The notes under the pieces: generated by a model | Database searches by the model: none | What the model saw: the letters and a program-made list of their open reading frames with translations, nothing else | What the model was told of the DNA's origin: nothing | Source: RGIG9608 sp045602425 | GTDB taxonomy: Bacteria > Bacteroidota > Bacteroidia > Bacteroidales > Paludibacteraceae | Length of the DNA stretch: 64,000 nt | Assembly (NCBI GenBank): GCA_045602425.1 | Contig: JAZSBO010000014.1 | Location: 138,405 to 202,404 of the forward strand | Direction of reading: 5' to 3' | Translations under genes and position numbers: made by a program | In this document: positions 52,576 through 62,193 of the stretch, in pieces | How positions within the stretch are numbered: the stretch's first letter is position 1 | Layout of the letters: each line of letters opens with the position of its first letter

Positions 52576-53268
52576 CTATTGTTGTAACACTTTTGCTCGC
52601 TCTATATATTTTTCAATATCAGCTGCTTGCATACTTTTGAAGTATTTGTCTTTTATCAAAGTATAATTTTCAATTGCTTTCGAATAATTACCCTCTTTCT
52701 CATAAATAAGAGCAGCTTTTTTCAAATAAAGAGGAGCCGTCAAATCGTTTTCTACTTTTATCGCTTTTTCGTAATATTTTAATGCCGATTTATAGTCGCC
52801 TAATTGAACATAACAATCGCCCGCCAAACCAACAGTAGCAGGAGCTAAATTTGGAGAATCAAAATCTACTTTTTTCAAACAAGCAATTGCTTCTTCGTAT
52901 TGTGCTAAACGATAGTTACATACACCAGCATAAGCCAATGCGAGATTTGAGGTTTTTGTCATTTTATACGCTTTGGCAATGTTTTCAAATCCTAAAAACT
53001 CATCTGTACCATCACCTTTCAACGCCAATTGGAAAGAATCTTTTGCAAAATACTCCTGACAAATAGCAATTTTTCTTTCAGCTTCACTCTCGCGAGGAGT
53101 AATATACCAAGCCTTGAAAGCCAATACCAACAACACTAATAGTACAACACTACCTAACACATACAAAATTTGATTTCTATGCTTTTCGATAAAAACTTCC
53201 GATGCACTCAACGCTTCTTCAACATTTTTAAGCTCTTGATCTTGATTTTTGTTTTTCTTTGTTGACAT
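52576..53268 (-). CDS. TPR protein with N-terminal membrane anchor
   Basis: 230 residues. Charged N-terminus, one membrane helix (about 33-52, ILYVLGSVVLLVLLVLAF), then TPR repeats (ALAYAGVCNYRLAQYEEAIACL, VGLAGDCYVQLGDYKSALKYYEKAI, IYEKEGNYSKAIENYTLI). Architecture resembles YfgM, a SecYEG-associated periplasmic-facing chaperone adaptor, though sequence similarity cannot be checked here. Upstream of ribH on the same strand. Confidence 0.75.
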   Translation of the reverse strand: MSTKKNKNQDQELKNVEEALSASEVFIEKHRNQILYVLGSVVLLVLLVLAFKAWYITPRESEAERKIAICQEYFAKDSFQLALKGDGTDEFLGFENIAKAYKMTKTSNLALAYAGVCNYRLAQYEEAIACLKKVDFDSPNLAPATVGLAGDCYVQLGDYKSALKYYEKAIKVENDLTAPLYLKKAALIYEKEGNYSKAIENYTLIKDKYFKSMQAADIEKYIERAKVLQQ

Positions 53269-53407
53269 AATTTTTCTTTAAATTTTCACTTTTGCAAAAG
53301 TAATGTTTTTTTATAAACAAAAATCTAATACTCCGTTTTTTTCATTATTTCTGTGATGAATAATAGCAAAAATCGGTTATCCGAAGTCCAACAATCTAAA
53401 TATTAGT

Positions 53408-53415
53408 TACCTTTG
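53408..53415 (+). promoter_or_regulatory. -7 promoter box for panB
   Basis: TACCTTTG, 30 bases upstream of the ATG at 53446; it overlaps the start of the longer open frame (53413), which is therefore rejected. Confidence 0.55.
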
Positions 53416-53445
53416 CAAGTATTAAAACTAAAACACAAAAAGAAA

Positions 53446-54267
53446 ATGTCGATACACACAAACGAAGATACTCGAAAAGTTACCACACATCGCCTATTTG
53501 AGATGAAACAACGAGGCGAGAAAATCAGTATGCTAACTGCCTACGACTATACCATGGCAAATATGATTGATACGGCAGGCATTGACGTCATTCTTGTAGG
53601 CGACTCTGCTTCGAACGTAATGGCGGGTAATGTCACAACATTGCCCATCACACTCGACCAAATGATTTATCATGGCAAATCGGTTGTACGCGGAGTAAAT
53701 CGTGCATTAGTGGTAGTAGATATGCCTTTTGGAACCTACCAAACAGGCGAGATAGAAGCCGTTCAAAACGCTATCAAAATAATGAAAATAACACATGCCG
53801 ATGCATTGAAGTTAGAAGGAGGAATTGAAATTATTGATGCTATAAAACGTATTATCGATGCAGGTATTCCTATTATGGGACATTTAGGATTGATGCCACA
53901 ATCAATTAACAAATACGGCACTTATACCGTCAGAGCAAAAGAAGAGGCAGAAGCCGAAAAACTTATAAAAGATGCTCACGCACTTGAAGATGTTGGTTGC
54001 TTTGCCATTGTTTTAGAGAAAATCCCCGCTTCACTTGCCGAACGCGTTGCCAAAGAGGTAAAAATACCAATCATTGGGATAGGGGCTGGTGGTGCTGTTG
54101 ACGGGCAAGTTCTTGTTTGTACTGATATGTTGGGAATGACTAACGGATTCTCACCTCGTTTTTTGCGACGCTATGCCAATTTAAACGAAATAATTACCAA
54201 CGCTGTAAAAAACTATATTTCAGATGTAAAATCAGAAAATTTCCCAAACGAAAACGAACAATACTAA
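53446..54267 (+). CDS. panB: 3-methyl-2-oxobutanoate hydroxymethyltransferase
   Basis: 273 residues from the ATG at 53446 (MSIHTNEDTRK). LTAYDYTMANMIDTAGID, VGDSASNVMAGNVTTLPITLDQMIYH (metal-binding Asp), KLEGG, and GHLGLMPQSINKYG. First step of pantothenate synthesis: ketopantoate from ketoisovalerate and methylene-THF. First gene of panB-rsh-mrp-proC, with gaps of 2-7 bases. Confidence 0.95.
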   Translation: MSIHTNEDTRKVTTHRLFEMKQRGEKISMLTAYDYTMANMIDTAGIDVILVGDSASNVMAGNVTTLPITLDQMIYHGKSVVRGVNRALVVVDMPFGTYQTGEIEAVQNAIKIMKITHADALKLEGGIEIIDAIKRIIDAGIPIMGHLGLMPQSINKYGTYTVRAKEEAEAEKLIKDAHALEDVGCFAIVLEKIPASLAERVAKEVKIPIIGIGAGGAVDGQVLVCTDMLGMTNGFSPRFLRRYANLNEIITNAVKNYISDVKSENFPNENEQY

Positions 54268-54274
54268 TAACAGC

Positions 54275-56464
54275 ATGAGCATCAACAGACAATTAAACGA
54301 TTCCGAAATTGTAGAGTTAAAAAAACTTTACAAGGAACTTCTGTTGTCTGGATTGAAAGTTGAACGCAAAAAACGAAAAATACTTCAACAAATAACAAAC
54401 GAATGGGCAACATCTCTCGATGAAGAATTAGAAACACACCCCATCATAAGGATTTTCCGTACGATGATCATTGTTCAAAAAGAGATAGGATTAGGACAAG
54501 CGGCATTGTTGAGTATTTTGCTGTATCAAGCAGTAAACAAAAACATCGTAGATGAAAAAACGATAAAAGAACTTTTTGGTGAAAATACTTTAACCATTAT
54601 CAGCGGATTAAACAAAGTTTACGATTTGTACAATCGCAATGCTGTTGTCGAATCTGAAAATTTCAGAAAGCTTCTGCTCTCTTTCGCTGAAAATCTTCAA
54701 GTGATATTAATCATTCTTGCCGAACGACTAAACACAATGCGTTCGCTTACGGAATATTCCACCGAACAACAAGAAAAAATTGCTTACGAAGCGTCGTACC
54801 TATACGCACCATTAGCTCATCGCATCGGTCTTTACGGAATTAAAACAGAGTTAGAAGATTTATCATTAAAATACACTGCAAGAGACACTTACAAAGAAAT
54901 TGCAAAAAAATTAAACGAAACCAAACGCTCTCGAGATCAATACATTGTAGAGTTTATCGAACCTGTAAAAAAACGCTTGCAAGAGGCAGGATTTAAATTC
55001 GACATTAAAGGTCGTACAAAATCGATTTACTCCATTTGGAACAAAATAAAAAAACAAAATACCTCGTTCGAAAATATTTACGATTTGTTTGCTATTCGCA
55101 TCATAATAGATTGCCCGCTTGAGCAAGAGAAATCGGAATGTTGGCAAGTGTATTCTATCATAACAGACATGTATACCCCAAATCCAAAACGTTTGCGTGA
55201 TTGGCTTTCTATACCTAAACTAAATGGCTACGAATCTTTGCACATAACCGTTATGGGACCCAACGGCAAATGGGTTGAAGTGCAAATCCGCACACGACGT
55301 ATGGACGAAATAGCAGAAAAAGGATTAGCTGCACATTGGAAATATAAGGGTATCAAAGAAGAGCAAGGAATGGACGAATGGCTAAAAAATATTCGTGAAA
55401 TTCTCGAAAATCCAAGTTTGAATGCTATTGACTATATGGACAATTTCAAGTTGGATTTGTACAACGAAGAAGTGTTTGTCTTTACTCCAAAAGGCGATTT
55501 ACAGAAACTCAGAAAAGGTGCTACATTGCTCGACTTTGCTTACAATATTCACTCCAACATTGGTGATAGATGCGTAGGTGGGATCGTCAATGGGAAGCAC
55601 GTTCAGTTGAAATACATACTCAAAAACGGCGACCAAGTAGAAGTTTTGACATCCTCTACACAAAAACCTAAAATTGATTGGCTGAATATTGTAACCACTT
55701 CTAAATCAAAAAACAGAATTAAACAATCGCTCAAAGAAATAGAATACAAAGAGGCAGAAAACGGAAAAGAAATGCTTCTTCGCCGTCTAAAAAATTGGAA
55801 AATAGAATACGATGAAACTGAAATTGTACGCTTGGCAAAAAAATTAGGATTCAAAACAATTTCCATTTTTTATCAAGCTATCACTAATGAGCGAGTTAAC
55901 CTTTCAGAACTTCGCACACTATTGTCCGAACCAGAACAACGAGAAAATACAGAGCAACGTAGTGCCGAAAATTACTCACACCAAACTGAATTAGAACGAA
56001 TAACATCAACAGCCTCAAGCGATGTTTTAGTCATTGATCAAAACTTAAAAAACATCAATTATTCATTAGCAAAATGCTGTAACCCGATTTATGGAGATGA
56101 AGTTTTTGGTTTTGTAACCGTCAATGGAGGAATAAAAATCCATCGAAAAAATTGTCCCAATGCTCCGCAAATGATTTCACGTTTTGGTTATCGCATTGTA
56201 GAGGCACGTTGGTCAGGAAGAAGTGGGCAACAATATCCTATCACGCTACGGATTGTTGGACACGACGATATTGGTATCGTTACAAACATTACTTCTGTTA
56301 TTTCCAAAGAGTTAAATATAAATATGCGTTCTATATCTGTTGATTCTAATGACGGGCTGTTTCAAGGTTCAATTTCAATTCTCATCAACGATTTAAATGC
56401 ATTAGAATTACTCATTAAAAAAATTAAAAACATAAAAGGTGTTAAACAAGTTACACGAGAATAA
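54275..56464 (+). CDS. RelA-type (p)ppGpp synthetase with inactive hydrolase domain
   Basis: 729 residues in RelA/SpoT order: HD domain (about 45-190), synthetase (GRTKSIYSIWNKIKK; YDLFAIRIIID; PKLNGYESLHITV; EVQIRT), TGS (FTPKGDLQKLRKGATLLDFAY), a zinc-finger/helical region (AKCCNPIYGDEVFG) and ACT. The hydrolase motif, normally LLHDVVEDT, reads LLYQAVNKN (Tyr84-Gln85), and DRLHNMR reads ERLNTMR. ppGpp hydrolysis should be lost, making it a synthesis-only, stress-induced enzyme; a separate SpoT is expected elsewhere. Confidence 0.92.
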   Translation: MSINRQLNDSEIVELKKLYKELLLSGLKVERKKRKILQQITNEWATSLDEELETHPIIRIFRTMIIVQKEIGLGQAALLSILLYQAVNKNIVDEKTIKELFGENTLTIISGLNKVYDLYNRNAVVESENFRKLLLSFAENLQVILIILAERLNTMRSLTEYSTEQQEKIAYEASYLYAPLAHRIGLYGIKTELEDLSLKYTARDTYKEIAKKLNETKRSRDQYIVEFIEPVKKRLQEAGFKFDIKGRTKSIYSIWNKIKKQNTSFENIYDLFAIRIIIDCPLEQEKSECWQVYSIITDMYTPNPKRLRDWLSIPKLNGYESLHITVMGPNGKWVEVQIRTRRMDEIAEKGLAAHWKYKGIKEEQGMDEWLKNIREILENPSLNAIDYMDNFKLDLYNEEVFVFTPKGDLQKLRKGATLLDFAYNIHSNIGDRCVGGIVNGKHVQLKYILKNGDQVEVLTSSTQKPKIDWLNIVTTSKSKNRIKQSLKEIEYKEAENGKEMLLRRLKNWKIEYDETEIVRLAKKLGFKTISIFYQAITNERVNLSELRTLLSEPEQRENTEQRSAENYSHQTELERITSTASSDVLVIDQNLKNINYSLAKCCNPIYGDEVFGFVTVNGGIKIHRKNCPNAPQMISRFGYRIVEARWSGRSGQQYPITLRIVGHDDIGIVTNITSVISKELNINMRSISVDSNDGLFQGSISILINDLNALELLIKKIKNIKGVKQVTRE

Positions 56465-56466
56465 AT

Positions 56467-57534
56467 ATGACACTCTATCCACAATTAATTATTGATGCAC
56501 TAAAAAATGTGCGTTATCCGGGTTCAGGGCAAGATATTGTTTCTGCAGGAATTTTAGAAGACGATATTCGCATTGACGGCAATAAAGTTTCGTTTTCGTT
56601 ACTTTTAAAACCAAACGACCCCTTTGCTAAATCACTTGTAAAGGCTTGCGAGCAAACTATTCTTACATTTATCGATAAGAACATTAATATAAAAGGAAAT
56701 ATTGCAATAAAAAACATAACACCTATTGTTACAAAAAAAGAATCATCTCTAAAAAATGTAAAAAACATTATTGCTGTTGCTTCGGGTAAAGGCGGAGTTG
56801 GAAAGTCAACTGTTTCTGCTAATTTGGCTATTGCGTTAGCACAAATGGGTTACAAAGTTGGATTGCTTGATGCAGATATTTTCGGTCCTTCTATTCCAAA
56901 AATGTTTGCTATAGAAGATGCACGCCCTGTAGCAGTAGAAGTTGATGGACGACAATTGATAAAACCCATTGAGCAATACGGGATAAAGATTCTTTCTATT
57001 GGTTTTTTTGTTGATCCTGACAATGCTTTAATTTGGCGTGGAGGTATGGCAAGCAATGCTTTAAAACAACTTATCACTGAAGCTGATTGGGGAGATTTAG
57101 ATTACTTCGTTGTAGATATGCCTCCGGGAACAAGCGACATACATCTGACTATAGTACAACTATTACAAATAACAGGAAGCGTCATCGTAAGCACACCACA
57201 AGAGATAGCTTTAGCCGATGCACGAAAAGGGATTCAAATGTTTACCACCGAAAAAATAAATATTCCTATTATCGGATTAGTAGAAAATATGGCGTGGTTT
57301 ACACCTGCAGAATTACCTGAGAACAAGTATTTTATTTTTGGGAAAGATGGCGTAAAAAATTTAGCAAAAAAAATGAACACAACACTTTTGGCACAAATAC
57401 CTATCGTGCAAAGCATTTGTGAAAGCGGAGACTACGGAGCTCCCGCTGCCATAAATGAGAACTCCCTAACAGGAATGGCTTTTAAGAATTTAGCACAAAA
57501 CGTTATTAACGAAATAGAAAAACTAAAAAAATAA
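56467..57534 (+). CDS. mrp: Mrp/NBP35-family iron-sulfur carrier ATPase (ApbC-like)
   Basis: 355 residues. N-terminal MIP18/DUF59 domain (about 1-85) and a deviant Walker A P-loop VASGKGGVGKSTVSANLA, DADIFGPSIPKMF, VDMPPGTSDIHLT. The C-terminal CxxC that ligates the cluster in E. coli Mrp is absent: the region reads ENMAWFTPAELPENKYFIFG. I recall the same substitution in other Bacteroidota. 2 bases after the RelA-type gene. Confidence 0.9.
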   Translation: MTLYPQLIIDALKNVRYPGSGQDIVSAGILEDDIRIDGNKVSFSLLLKPNDPFAKSLVKACEQTILTFIDKNINIKGNIAIKNITPIVTKKESSLKNVKNIIAVASGKGGVGKSTVSANLAIALAQMGYKVGLLDADIFGPSIPKMFAIEDARPVAVEVDGRQLIKPIEQYGIKILSIGFFVDPDNALIWRGGMASNALKQLITEADWGDLDYFVVDMPPGTSDIHLTIVQLLQITGSVIVSTPQEIALADARKGIQMFTTEKINIPIIGLVENMAWFTPAELPENKYFIFGKDGVKNLAKKMNTTLLAQIPIVQSICESGDYGAPAAINENSLTGMAFKNLAQNVINEIEKLKK

Positions 57535-57540
57535 ACGATT

Positions 57541-58338
57541 ATGAGAATTGGAATTATTGGTGCAGGAAACATTGGTAGTGCTATCGTAAACGGATTGGCC
57601 AATAGTACATCTATAAAAAACAGCGATTTATATATTAGCGATTTATCGCAATCGAGACTTCAAGAGTTAAAAGACAGAAACAAGGGTATAAACACGCTTT
57701 TATCAAATGTAGAATTAATTAAACAAACCGATATTATAATTTTAGCCGTTAAACCTTGGATTGTAGAAAGCATTGTCAATGAAATAAAAAAACATATTGA
57801 CTACAAAAAACAACTTATTGTTTCGGTAGCAGCTGGTGTTGATTTTTCTCAACTCTCAACATTGTTTCTTAACAACAAAAAAGAAATTCCTACTCTATTT
57901 CGAATGATACCGAATACGGCTATTGCTATCAACAAAGGTGTATTAACCCTATCGCACAACAACGCAACCAACGAGCAATTAGAACTTGTAGAAACTCTTT
58001 TCAATGAAATGGGCGATGTTTTTATAGTTGGCGAAAATCAACTAAACGCATTTATGTCGCTATCAAGTTGTGGTATTGCTTACGCATTTCGCTATATTCG
58101 TGCGGCTGTAGAAGGTGCGGTAGAAATGGGCATCAATGCCGAAGTAGCACAAAAAGTTGTTTTACAAACGCTTGTTGGAGCTGCAGAATTACTCAATGCA
58201 AATTCTTCTCACCCCGAAGCCGAGATTGATAAAGTAACAACTCCGGGCGGTATTACAATAAAAGGGCTGAACGAGATGGAAGCCTACGGATTTTCTAATT
58301 CCGTAATAAAAGGACTAAAAGCAAGTTTAATAAAATAA
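57541..58338 (+). CDS. proC: pyrroline-5-carboxylate reductase
   Basis: 265 residues. NAD(P) loop IGIIGAGNIGSAIVNGL, LAVKPW, MPNTA-type segment RMIPNTAIAINKG, and the C-terminal signature EIDKVTTPGGITIKGLNEME. Last step of proline synthesis. Last gene of the panB run, followed by a perfect terminator. Confidence 0.94.
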   Translation: MRIGIIGAGNIGSAIVNGLANSTSIKNSDLYISDLSQSRLQELKDRNKGINTLLSNVELIKQTDIIILAVKPWIVESIVNEIKKHIDYKKQLIVSVAAGVDFSQLSTLFLNNKKEIPTLFRMIPNTAIAINKGVLTLSHNNATNEQLELVETLFNEMGDVFIVGENQLNAFMSLSSCGIAYAFRYIRAAVEGAVEMGINAEVAQKVVLQTLVGAAELLNANSSHPEAEIDKVTTPGGITIKGLNEMEAYGFSNSVIKGLKASLIK

Positions 58339-58340
58339 AT

Positions 58341-58370
58341 AAAAAAAGGAGAACATGTTCTCCTTTTTTT
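58341..58370. terminator. bidirectional intrinsic terminator
   Basis: Perfect 30-base palindrome centred on GAGAACATGTTCTC flanked by A7/T7 runs, between convergent proC and the WG-repeat gene. Confidence 0.88.
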
Positions 58371-58389
58371 ATAATCTATCGTTTCAAAA

Positions 58390-59574
58390 TTACTTACGAT
58401 GCGAACCTGCCATATAATGATTGGTTAGTTTTTTGTCTAAAAATACCTTTTTAGTATCATTCTTTTTAGATTTTACAGAAAGTATTTCTTCATCATTTCC
58501 ATATTTAATAGTTAAGGACCAAATTGTTTCCCCATCTTTATTAATATAACTATACGTTTCCGAAGTTTCTGTTTCTGTACATACAGCAATAAGTCCGTTG
58601 TGGAAATATTCAGAATAAACAACATCATCGTATATAGCAGGAATTTTCAAATCACCTTTTGTGTCAATAAATCCAATTTTATCATTTATTTCAACCAAAG
58701 CCATACCTTCACAGAAAGAATATGCATCATCGAACATTGGTTGGATTTTCATATCACCTTTTTTGTTGATAAAACCCCATTTCCCATTCATCTCTACAGG
58801 AGCCAAACCGTCTTCAAAGAAATAATATACATCGTCATACATTGCAGGGATTTCCATTTCTCCTTTCTTATTGATAAAGCCACATTTGCTACCCATTTCA
58901 TAGGTAGCCAATCCATCAGAAAACCTTGAGACATAATCATACGTAAGCGGAATTACTTGCTCTGCTTTCTTATTTATAAAGCCATATTTATCATCAATAC
59001 GAACTCGTGCTAATTCTTCTGAAAAATCACCGATTCCATCATACATAGCCAACTTCATAGCAGAAATTTCCACTTCTCCTTTTTTGTTGATAAAACCAAC
59101 ACCATCTGCTATTTCATCGTAATACATCGCCAAATCATTAGAAAAATAATTTACTTCTTCGTACATTGGCGAAATTTTAAAATCAGCCGAAGCATCTACA
59201 AATCCATAAACTTCTCCATCGTAAGTTGCTATTGCCAAGCCACAATAATGATGGTCTGCATAAGCAAAAGAACCTTTTTGATTCCCATTTTTATCGATGT
59301 ATGAATAAGCATATTCATCGGTATTTTCATTGTAGGTAGCAACAGGAGCTACTCCATTCGAAAACGTACCAACCACATCGTATACAGGCTGAATAGCCCA
59401 TTCTCCTTTCGAATCGATGTATCCATATTTCACTTCTCCACTTTCTTTATTATACGAAAATGCAGGCCAAAGCTTTGTTTTATCGGTTAATGGCGATTGT
59501 TCCGATTCACACGAAGTAAGTATTCCTCCTACAAGTGCGACACTCAAAAGAGTGTTAAAAAATACTTTTTTCAT
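58390..59574 (-). CDS. WG-repeat lipoprotein (paralogue of 16766-17854)
   Basis: 394 residues. Signal peptide ends LVGGILTSC (lipobox). About eight WG units follow (YGYIDSKGEWAIQP, YGFVDASADFKISP, VGFINKKGEVEI, YGFINKKAEQVIP, CGFINKKGEMEIP, WGFINKKGDMKIQP, IGFIDTKGDLKIP). Shares 'TKLWPA' at the mature N-terminus with the other WG protein. Surface or periplasmic scaffold of unknown function. Divergent from the XRE gene with a promoter region that holds shared repeats. Confidence 0.85.
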   Translation of the reverse strand: MKKVFFNTLLSVALVGGILTSCESEQSPLTDKTKLWPAFSYNKESGEVKYGYIDSKGEWAIQPVYDVVGTFSNGVAPVATYNENTDEYAYSYIDKNGNQKGSFAYADHHYCGLAIATYDGEVYGFVDASADFKISPMYEEVNYFSNDLAMYYDEIADGVGFINKKGEVEISAMKLAMYDGIGDFSEELARVRIDDKYGFINKKAEQVIPLTYDYVSRFSDGLATYEMGSKCGFINKKGEMEIPAMYDDVYYFFEDGLAPVEMNGKWGFINKKGDMKIQPMFDDAYSFCEGMALVEINDKIGFIDTKGDLKIPAIYDDVVYSEYFHNGLIAVCTETETSETYSYINKDGETIWSLTIKYGNDEEILSVKSKKNDTKKVFLDKKLTNHYMAGSHRK

Positions 59575-59615
59575 AAATGTTTGTATTTGAATTGTTTTTA
59601 AATTATTACTATCTG

Positions 59616-59720
59616 CAAATATATAATAAAATATAATATATGCGGTAATCTTTTAATTTAACTTAATAAATTAGGTTTTTAATATGCGGTTTCAAGAAGA
59701 AACAATCTTCTCTACTTTTG
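59616..59720. promoter_or_regulatory. divergent promoter region with direct repeats and a dyad operator candidate
   Basis: Minus -7 box TATATTTG (plus CAAATATA, 59616-59623) for the WG gene and plus -7 box TACTTTTG (59713-59720) for the XRE gene. The 9-base direct repeat ATATGCGGT occurs at 59638-59646 and 59682-59690, near each promoter's -33 region. A dyad GTTTC-N5-GAAAC (59689-59703) abuts the second copy. A small DNA-binding protein is encoded right downstream, so autoregulation is plausible. Confidence 0.45.
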
Positions 59721-59737
59721 TAATAAAATAAAAAAAC

Positions 59738-59965
59738 ATGCTTTCAAACACACAAAACGCTCAATTGTCAGAATTAGGGAAACGCATAAAAGATCTACGT
59801 ATAGCCAAAGGCTACAGCAGTTCGGAAGCTTTCGCTTACGACCACAACCTCAATCGTGTAAGTTATTGGCGAATGGAGCATGGTTGCAATCTCACTTTTA
59901 CATCTTTGTTAAAAATCCTTGATATTCATAAGATTTCACTTTCCGATTTTTTTAAGGACTTTTAA
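59738..59965 (+). CDS. small XRE-family helix-turn-helix regulator
   Basis: 75 residues, one Cro/CI-type HTH: LGKRIKDLRIAKGYSSSEAFA, then LNRVSYWRMEHG in the recognition-helix position and LTFTSLLKILDIHKISLSDFF. No sensor domain. It may repress its own promoter and that of the divergent WG-repeat gene. Clear -7 box 17 bases upstream of the ATG. Confidence 0.82.
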   Translation: MLSNTQNAQLSELGKRIKDLRIAKGYSSSEAFAYDHNLNRVSYWRMEHGCNLTFTSLLKILDIHKISLSDFFKDF

Positions 59966-60009
59966 TTCTCTTTTCTAAACGACTCAACATTTTCATCGCA
60001 AAAAAATCG

Positions 60010-60017
60010 TACTTTTG
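60010..60017 (+). promoter_or_regulatory. -7 promoter box for the glucosaminidase gene
   Basis: TACTTTTG, 19 bases upstream of the ATG at 60037. Confidence 0.5.
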
Positions 60018-60036
60018 CGAAAAAATTTTACAAAAG

Positions 60037-61005
60037 ATGAGAAAAATAACATTCCTATTTGTTGCCATAATGGCAATAGCAAGTCTAAATGCTCAAAAAA
60101 ATGCTACATACGTAGCTTACATCGAACAATACAGCGAAATAGCGATGGTAGAACAAGCTCGCCATCAAATTCCTGCAAGTATCACTCTCGCACAAGCATT
60201 ACTTGAATCAGGAGCGGGCAAAAGTCAATTAGCACAAGAAAGTAATAATCATTTCGGCATAAAATGTCATTCGAATTGGGAAGGCGAAAAAGTCTATCAC
60301 GACGACGATAAAAAAGGAGAATGTTTCCGAAAATATAACAAAGTGATCGAATCATACGAAGATCACTCTGCATTTTTGAAACGCGATCGCTATCAAACAC
60401 TTTTTACTTATAAAATAACCGATTACAAATCATGGGCTTACGGATTGAAAGCCGCAGGTTACGCTACAGACCCAAAATATCCTTCAAAACTTATAAAAAT
60501 AATTGAAGATTACGAATTGTATCACTTTGACGATCCTCAAAAAGTAGCACTTGTTGCTCAAAATTTCGATAAAGATGTCGAAGAACGCATCGTGCGTCAA
60601 CAAGAATCTAAAAATGAGGATATTAATATTGCAACAATGTCGTTCAGCGAACGCAATATGTACCCTATTCACGAAGTAAAGAAGACGAATGGAGTAAAAT
60701 TTGTTATTGCTCGACAAAACGACACCTACGAAAACATTGCTCAAGAGTTTGGCATTACAAAAGGTGAGCTTATCCGCTACAATGACTTACCAAAAGACTC
60801 TGTCATTTGTGCAGGAATGCAGCTTTACGTTCAACCTAAGCAATCAGAGTCAAAGACAAAAATCTATACACACGTCATCGATTATGGCGAATCAATGCAT
60901 AGCATTTCGCAACGATATGGCATAAAAATGCGTAAGTTGTATAAACTTAACAATCTAAAAAGATGGGTGCCTGCAGAATATGGCAGAACATTGAAATTGA
61001 GATAA
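60037..61005 (+). CDS. secreted LysM glucosaminidase (peptidoglycan hydrolase)
   Basis: 322 residues. Signal peptide (MAIASLNAQ), a glucosaminidase/FlgJ-like domain (about 35-165; ITLAQALLESGAGKSQLA with the catalytic Glu, NNHFGIKCH, YATDPKYPSKL) and two LysM domains (about 225-270 and 278-322). It would cleave the glycan strand of peptidoglycan in the periplasm. First of three exported-protein genes in a row. Confidence 0.88.
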   Translation: MRKITFLFVAIMAIASLNAQKNATYVAYIEQYSEIAMVEQARHQIPASITLAQALLESGAGKSQLAQESNNHFGIKCHSNWEGEKVYHDDDKKGECFRKYNKVIESYEDHSAFLKRDRYQTLFTYKITDYKSWAYGLKAAGYATDPKYPSKLIKIIEDYELYHFDDPQKVALVAQNFDKDVEERIVRQQESKNEDINIATMSFSERNMYPIHEVKKTNGVKFVIARQNDTYENIAQEFGITKGELIRYNDLPKDSVICAGMQLYVQPKQSESKTKIYTHVIDYGESMHSISQRYGIKMRKLYKLNNLKRWVPAEYGRTLKLR

Positions 61006-61008
61006 TTG

Positions 61009-62193
61009 ATGCGTAGATTTTTTCTTTCGATAGCAGTTCTTCTGTGTTCTGCCAACTTATTTGCCAAAATACAATTATCGGATAGTGCAAAAATTAGTAT
61101 TTTGACTTGCGAGCCAAGTTACGATGCCGTATATACCTATTTCGGGCACACTGCCATTCGCATTCAAGACACAAGCAACAAGATAGATTGGGTTTTTAAT
61201 TATGGAGTCTTCTCGTTCGATCAGCCCTATTTCATTCCAAGATTCATAAAAGGTGCTACAGATTACGAATTAGGTATTTCGTACACAACAACATTTTTGA
61301 ATAATTACAAACAACGAGGATCCACCGTTTTCGAGCAAACGTTGAATTTAACCGCAGACGAAAAGCAAAAACTATGGAATGCGCTAATGCTTAATTACGA
61401 ACCCGAAAACAGAACGTATCGCTACAATTTCGTATTCGACAATTGTGCTACACGTCCTTGTACAATGTTGGCTCTTTGTTGTGAAGGAGAATTAGTCTAT
61501 GGCGGTTTTTTGAAAAAGACAACTTACAGAAAACTTGTAGAAGAACACGTTGGTAGCGACTCGTGGTTAAAGTTTGGTATTGATTTGGTATTTGGTACCG
61601 ATGCCGATCAACCAATAGGACTAAACAACGAAGATTTGTTTTTGCCAACACATGTGAGACAAAAAATCAAAAAAGCAGTAATTGTAAACGAAAACGTGAT
61701 TCGTCCTATTCTACTATCAGAACAAACCTACAACGCTCCACAAAAAGAAAGAAAAACTCTTCCAAACATCTTTAAACCAATTTTCGTTTGCTCGTTTTTA
61801 TTACTAATCTCGTTACTAATATTTAGCATTGAAAAAAGAAATAAACAACATGCATATTGGTTTGATGCAATCGTTTATTCGATAGCTGGGATTGCAGGCG
61901 TTGTGATTGCTTATTTGATGTTTTTATCTGACCATCCGTTGGTTGCCAACAATTGGAATTTGCTTTGGACAAATCCGCTTAATCTCATTTTCGGCATTAT
62001 AGTTTTAAAAAAATCTATTAGAAAATATTTAATTTATTATCAATATCTTAATTGCATTTTACTTGTCGTTGCATTACTTTTATTTATAACAAAAGTACAA
62101 ATCTTGAATATTGCATTTATGCCACTAATCACGTTGCTACTGATACGAACAATATTATTCATCGGCAACAATAAAAAATCTATTACCGAATGA
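61009..62193 (+). CDS. DUF4105 (Lnb N-terminal domain) membrane protein
   Basis: 394 residues from the ATG at 61009 (MRRFFLSIAVLL). Signal peptide, then the periplasmic DUF4105 domain (about 22-230: YTYFGHTAIRI, VFNYGVFSF, YRYNFVFDNCATRP), then about five membrane helices (about 255-385). The His and NC pair suggest a papain-like cysteine-peptidase fold (C39/Lnb type), but this is inference. Overlaps the next gene by 4 bases (ATGA). Confidence 0.82.
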   Translation: MRRFFLSIAVLLCSANLFAKIQLSDSAKISILTCEPSYDAVYTYFGHTAIRIQDTSNKIDWVFNYGVFSFDQPYFIPRFIKGATDYELGISYTTTFLNNYKQRGSTVFEQTLNLTADEKQKLWNALMLNYEPENRTYRYNFVFDNCATRPCTMLALCCEGELVYGGFLKKTTYRKLVEEHVGSDSWLKFGIDLVFGTDADQPIGLNNEDLFLPTHVRQKIKKAVIVNENVIRPILLSEQTYNAPQKERKTLPNIFKPIFVCSFLLLISLLIFSIEKRNKQHAYWFDAIVYSIAGIAGVVIAYLMFLSDHPLVANNWNLLWTNPLNLIFGIIVLKKSIRKYLIYYQYLNCILLVVALLLFITKVQILNIAFMPLITLLLIRTILFIGNNKKSITE

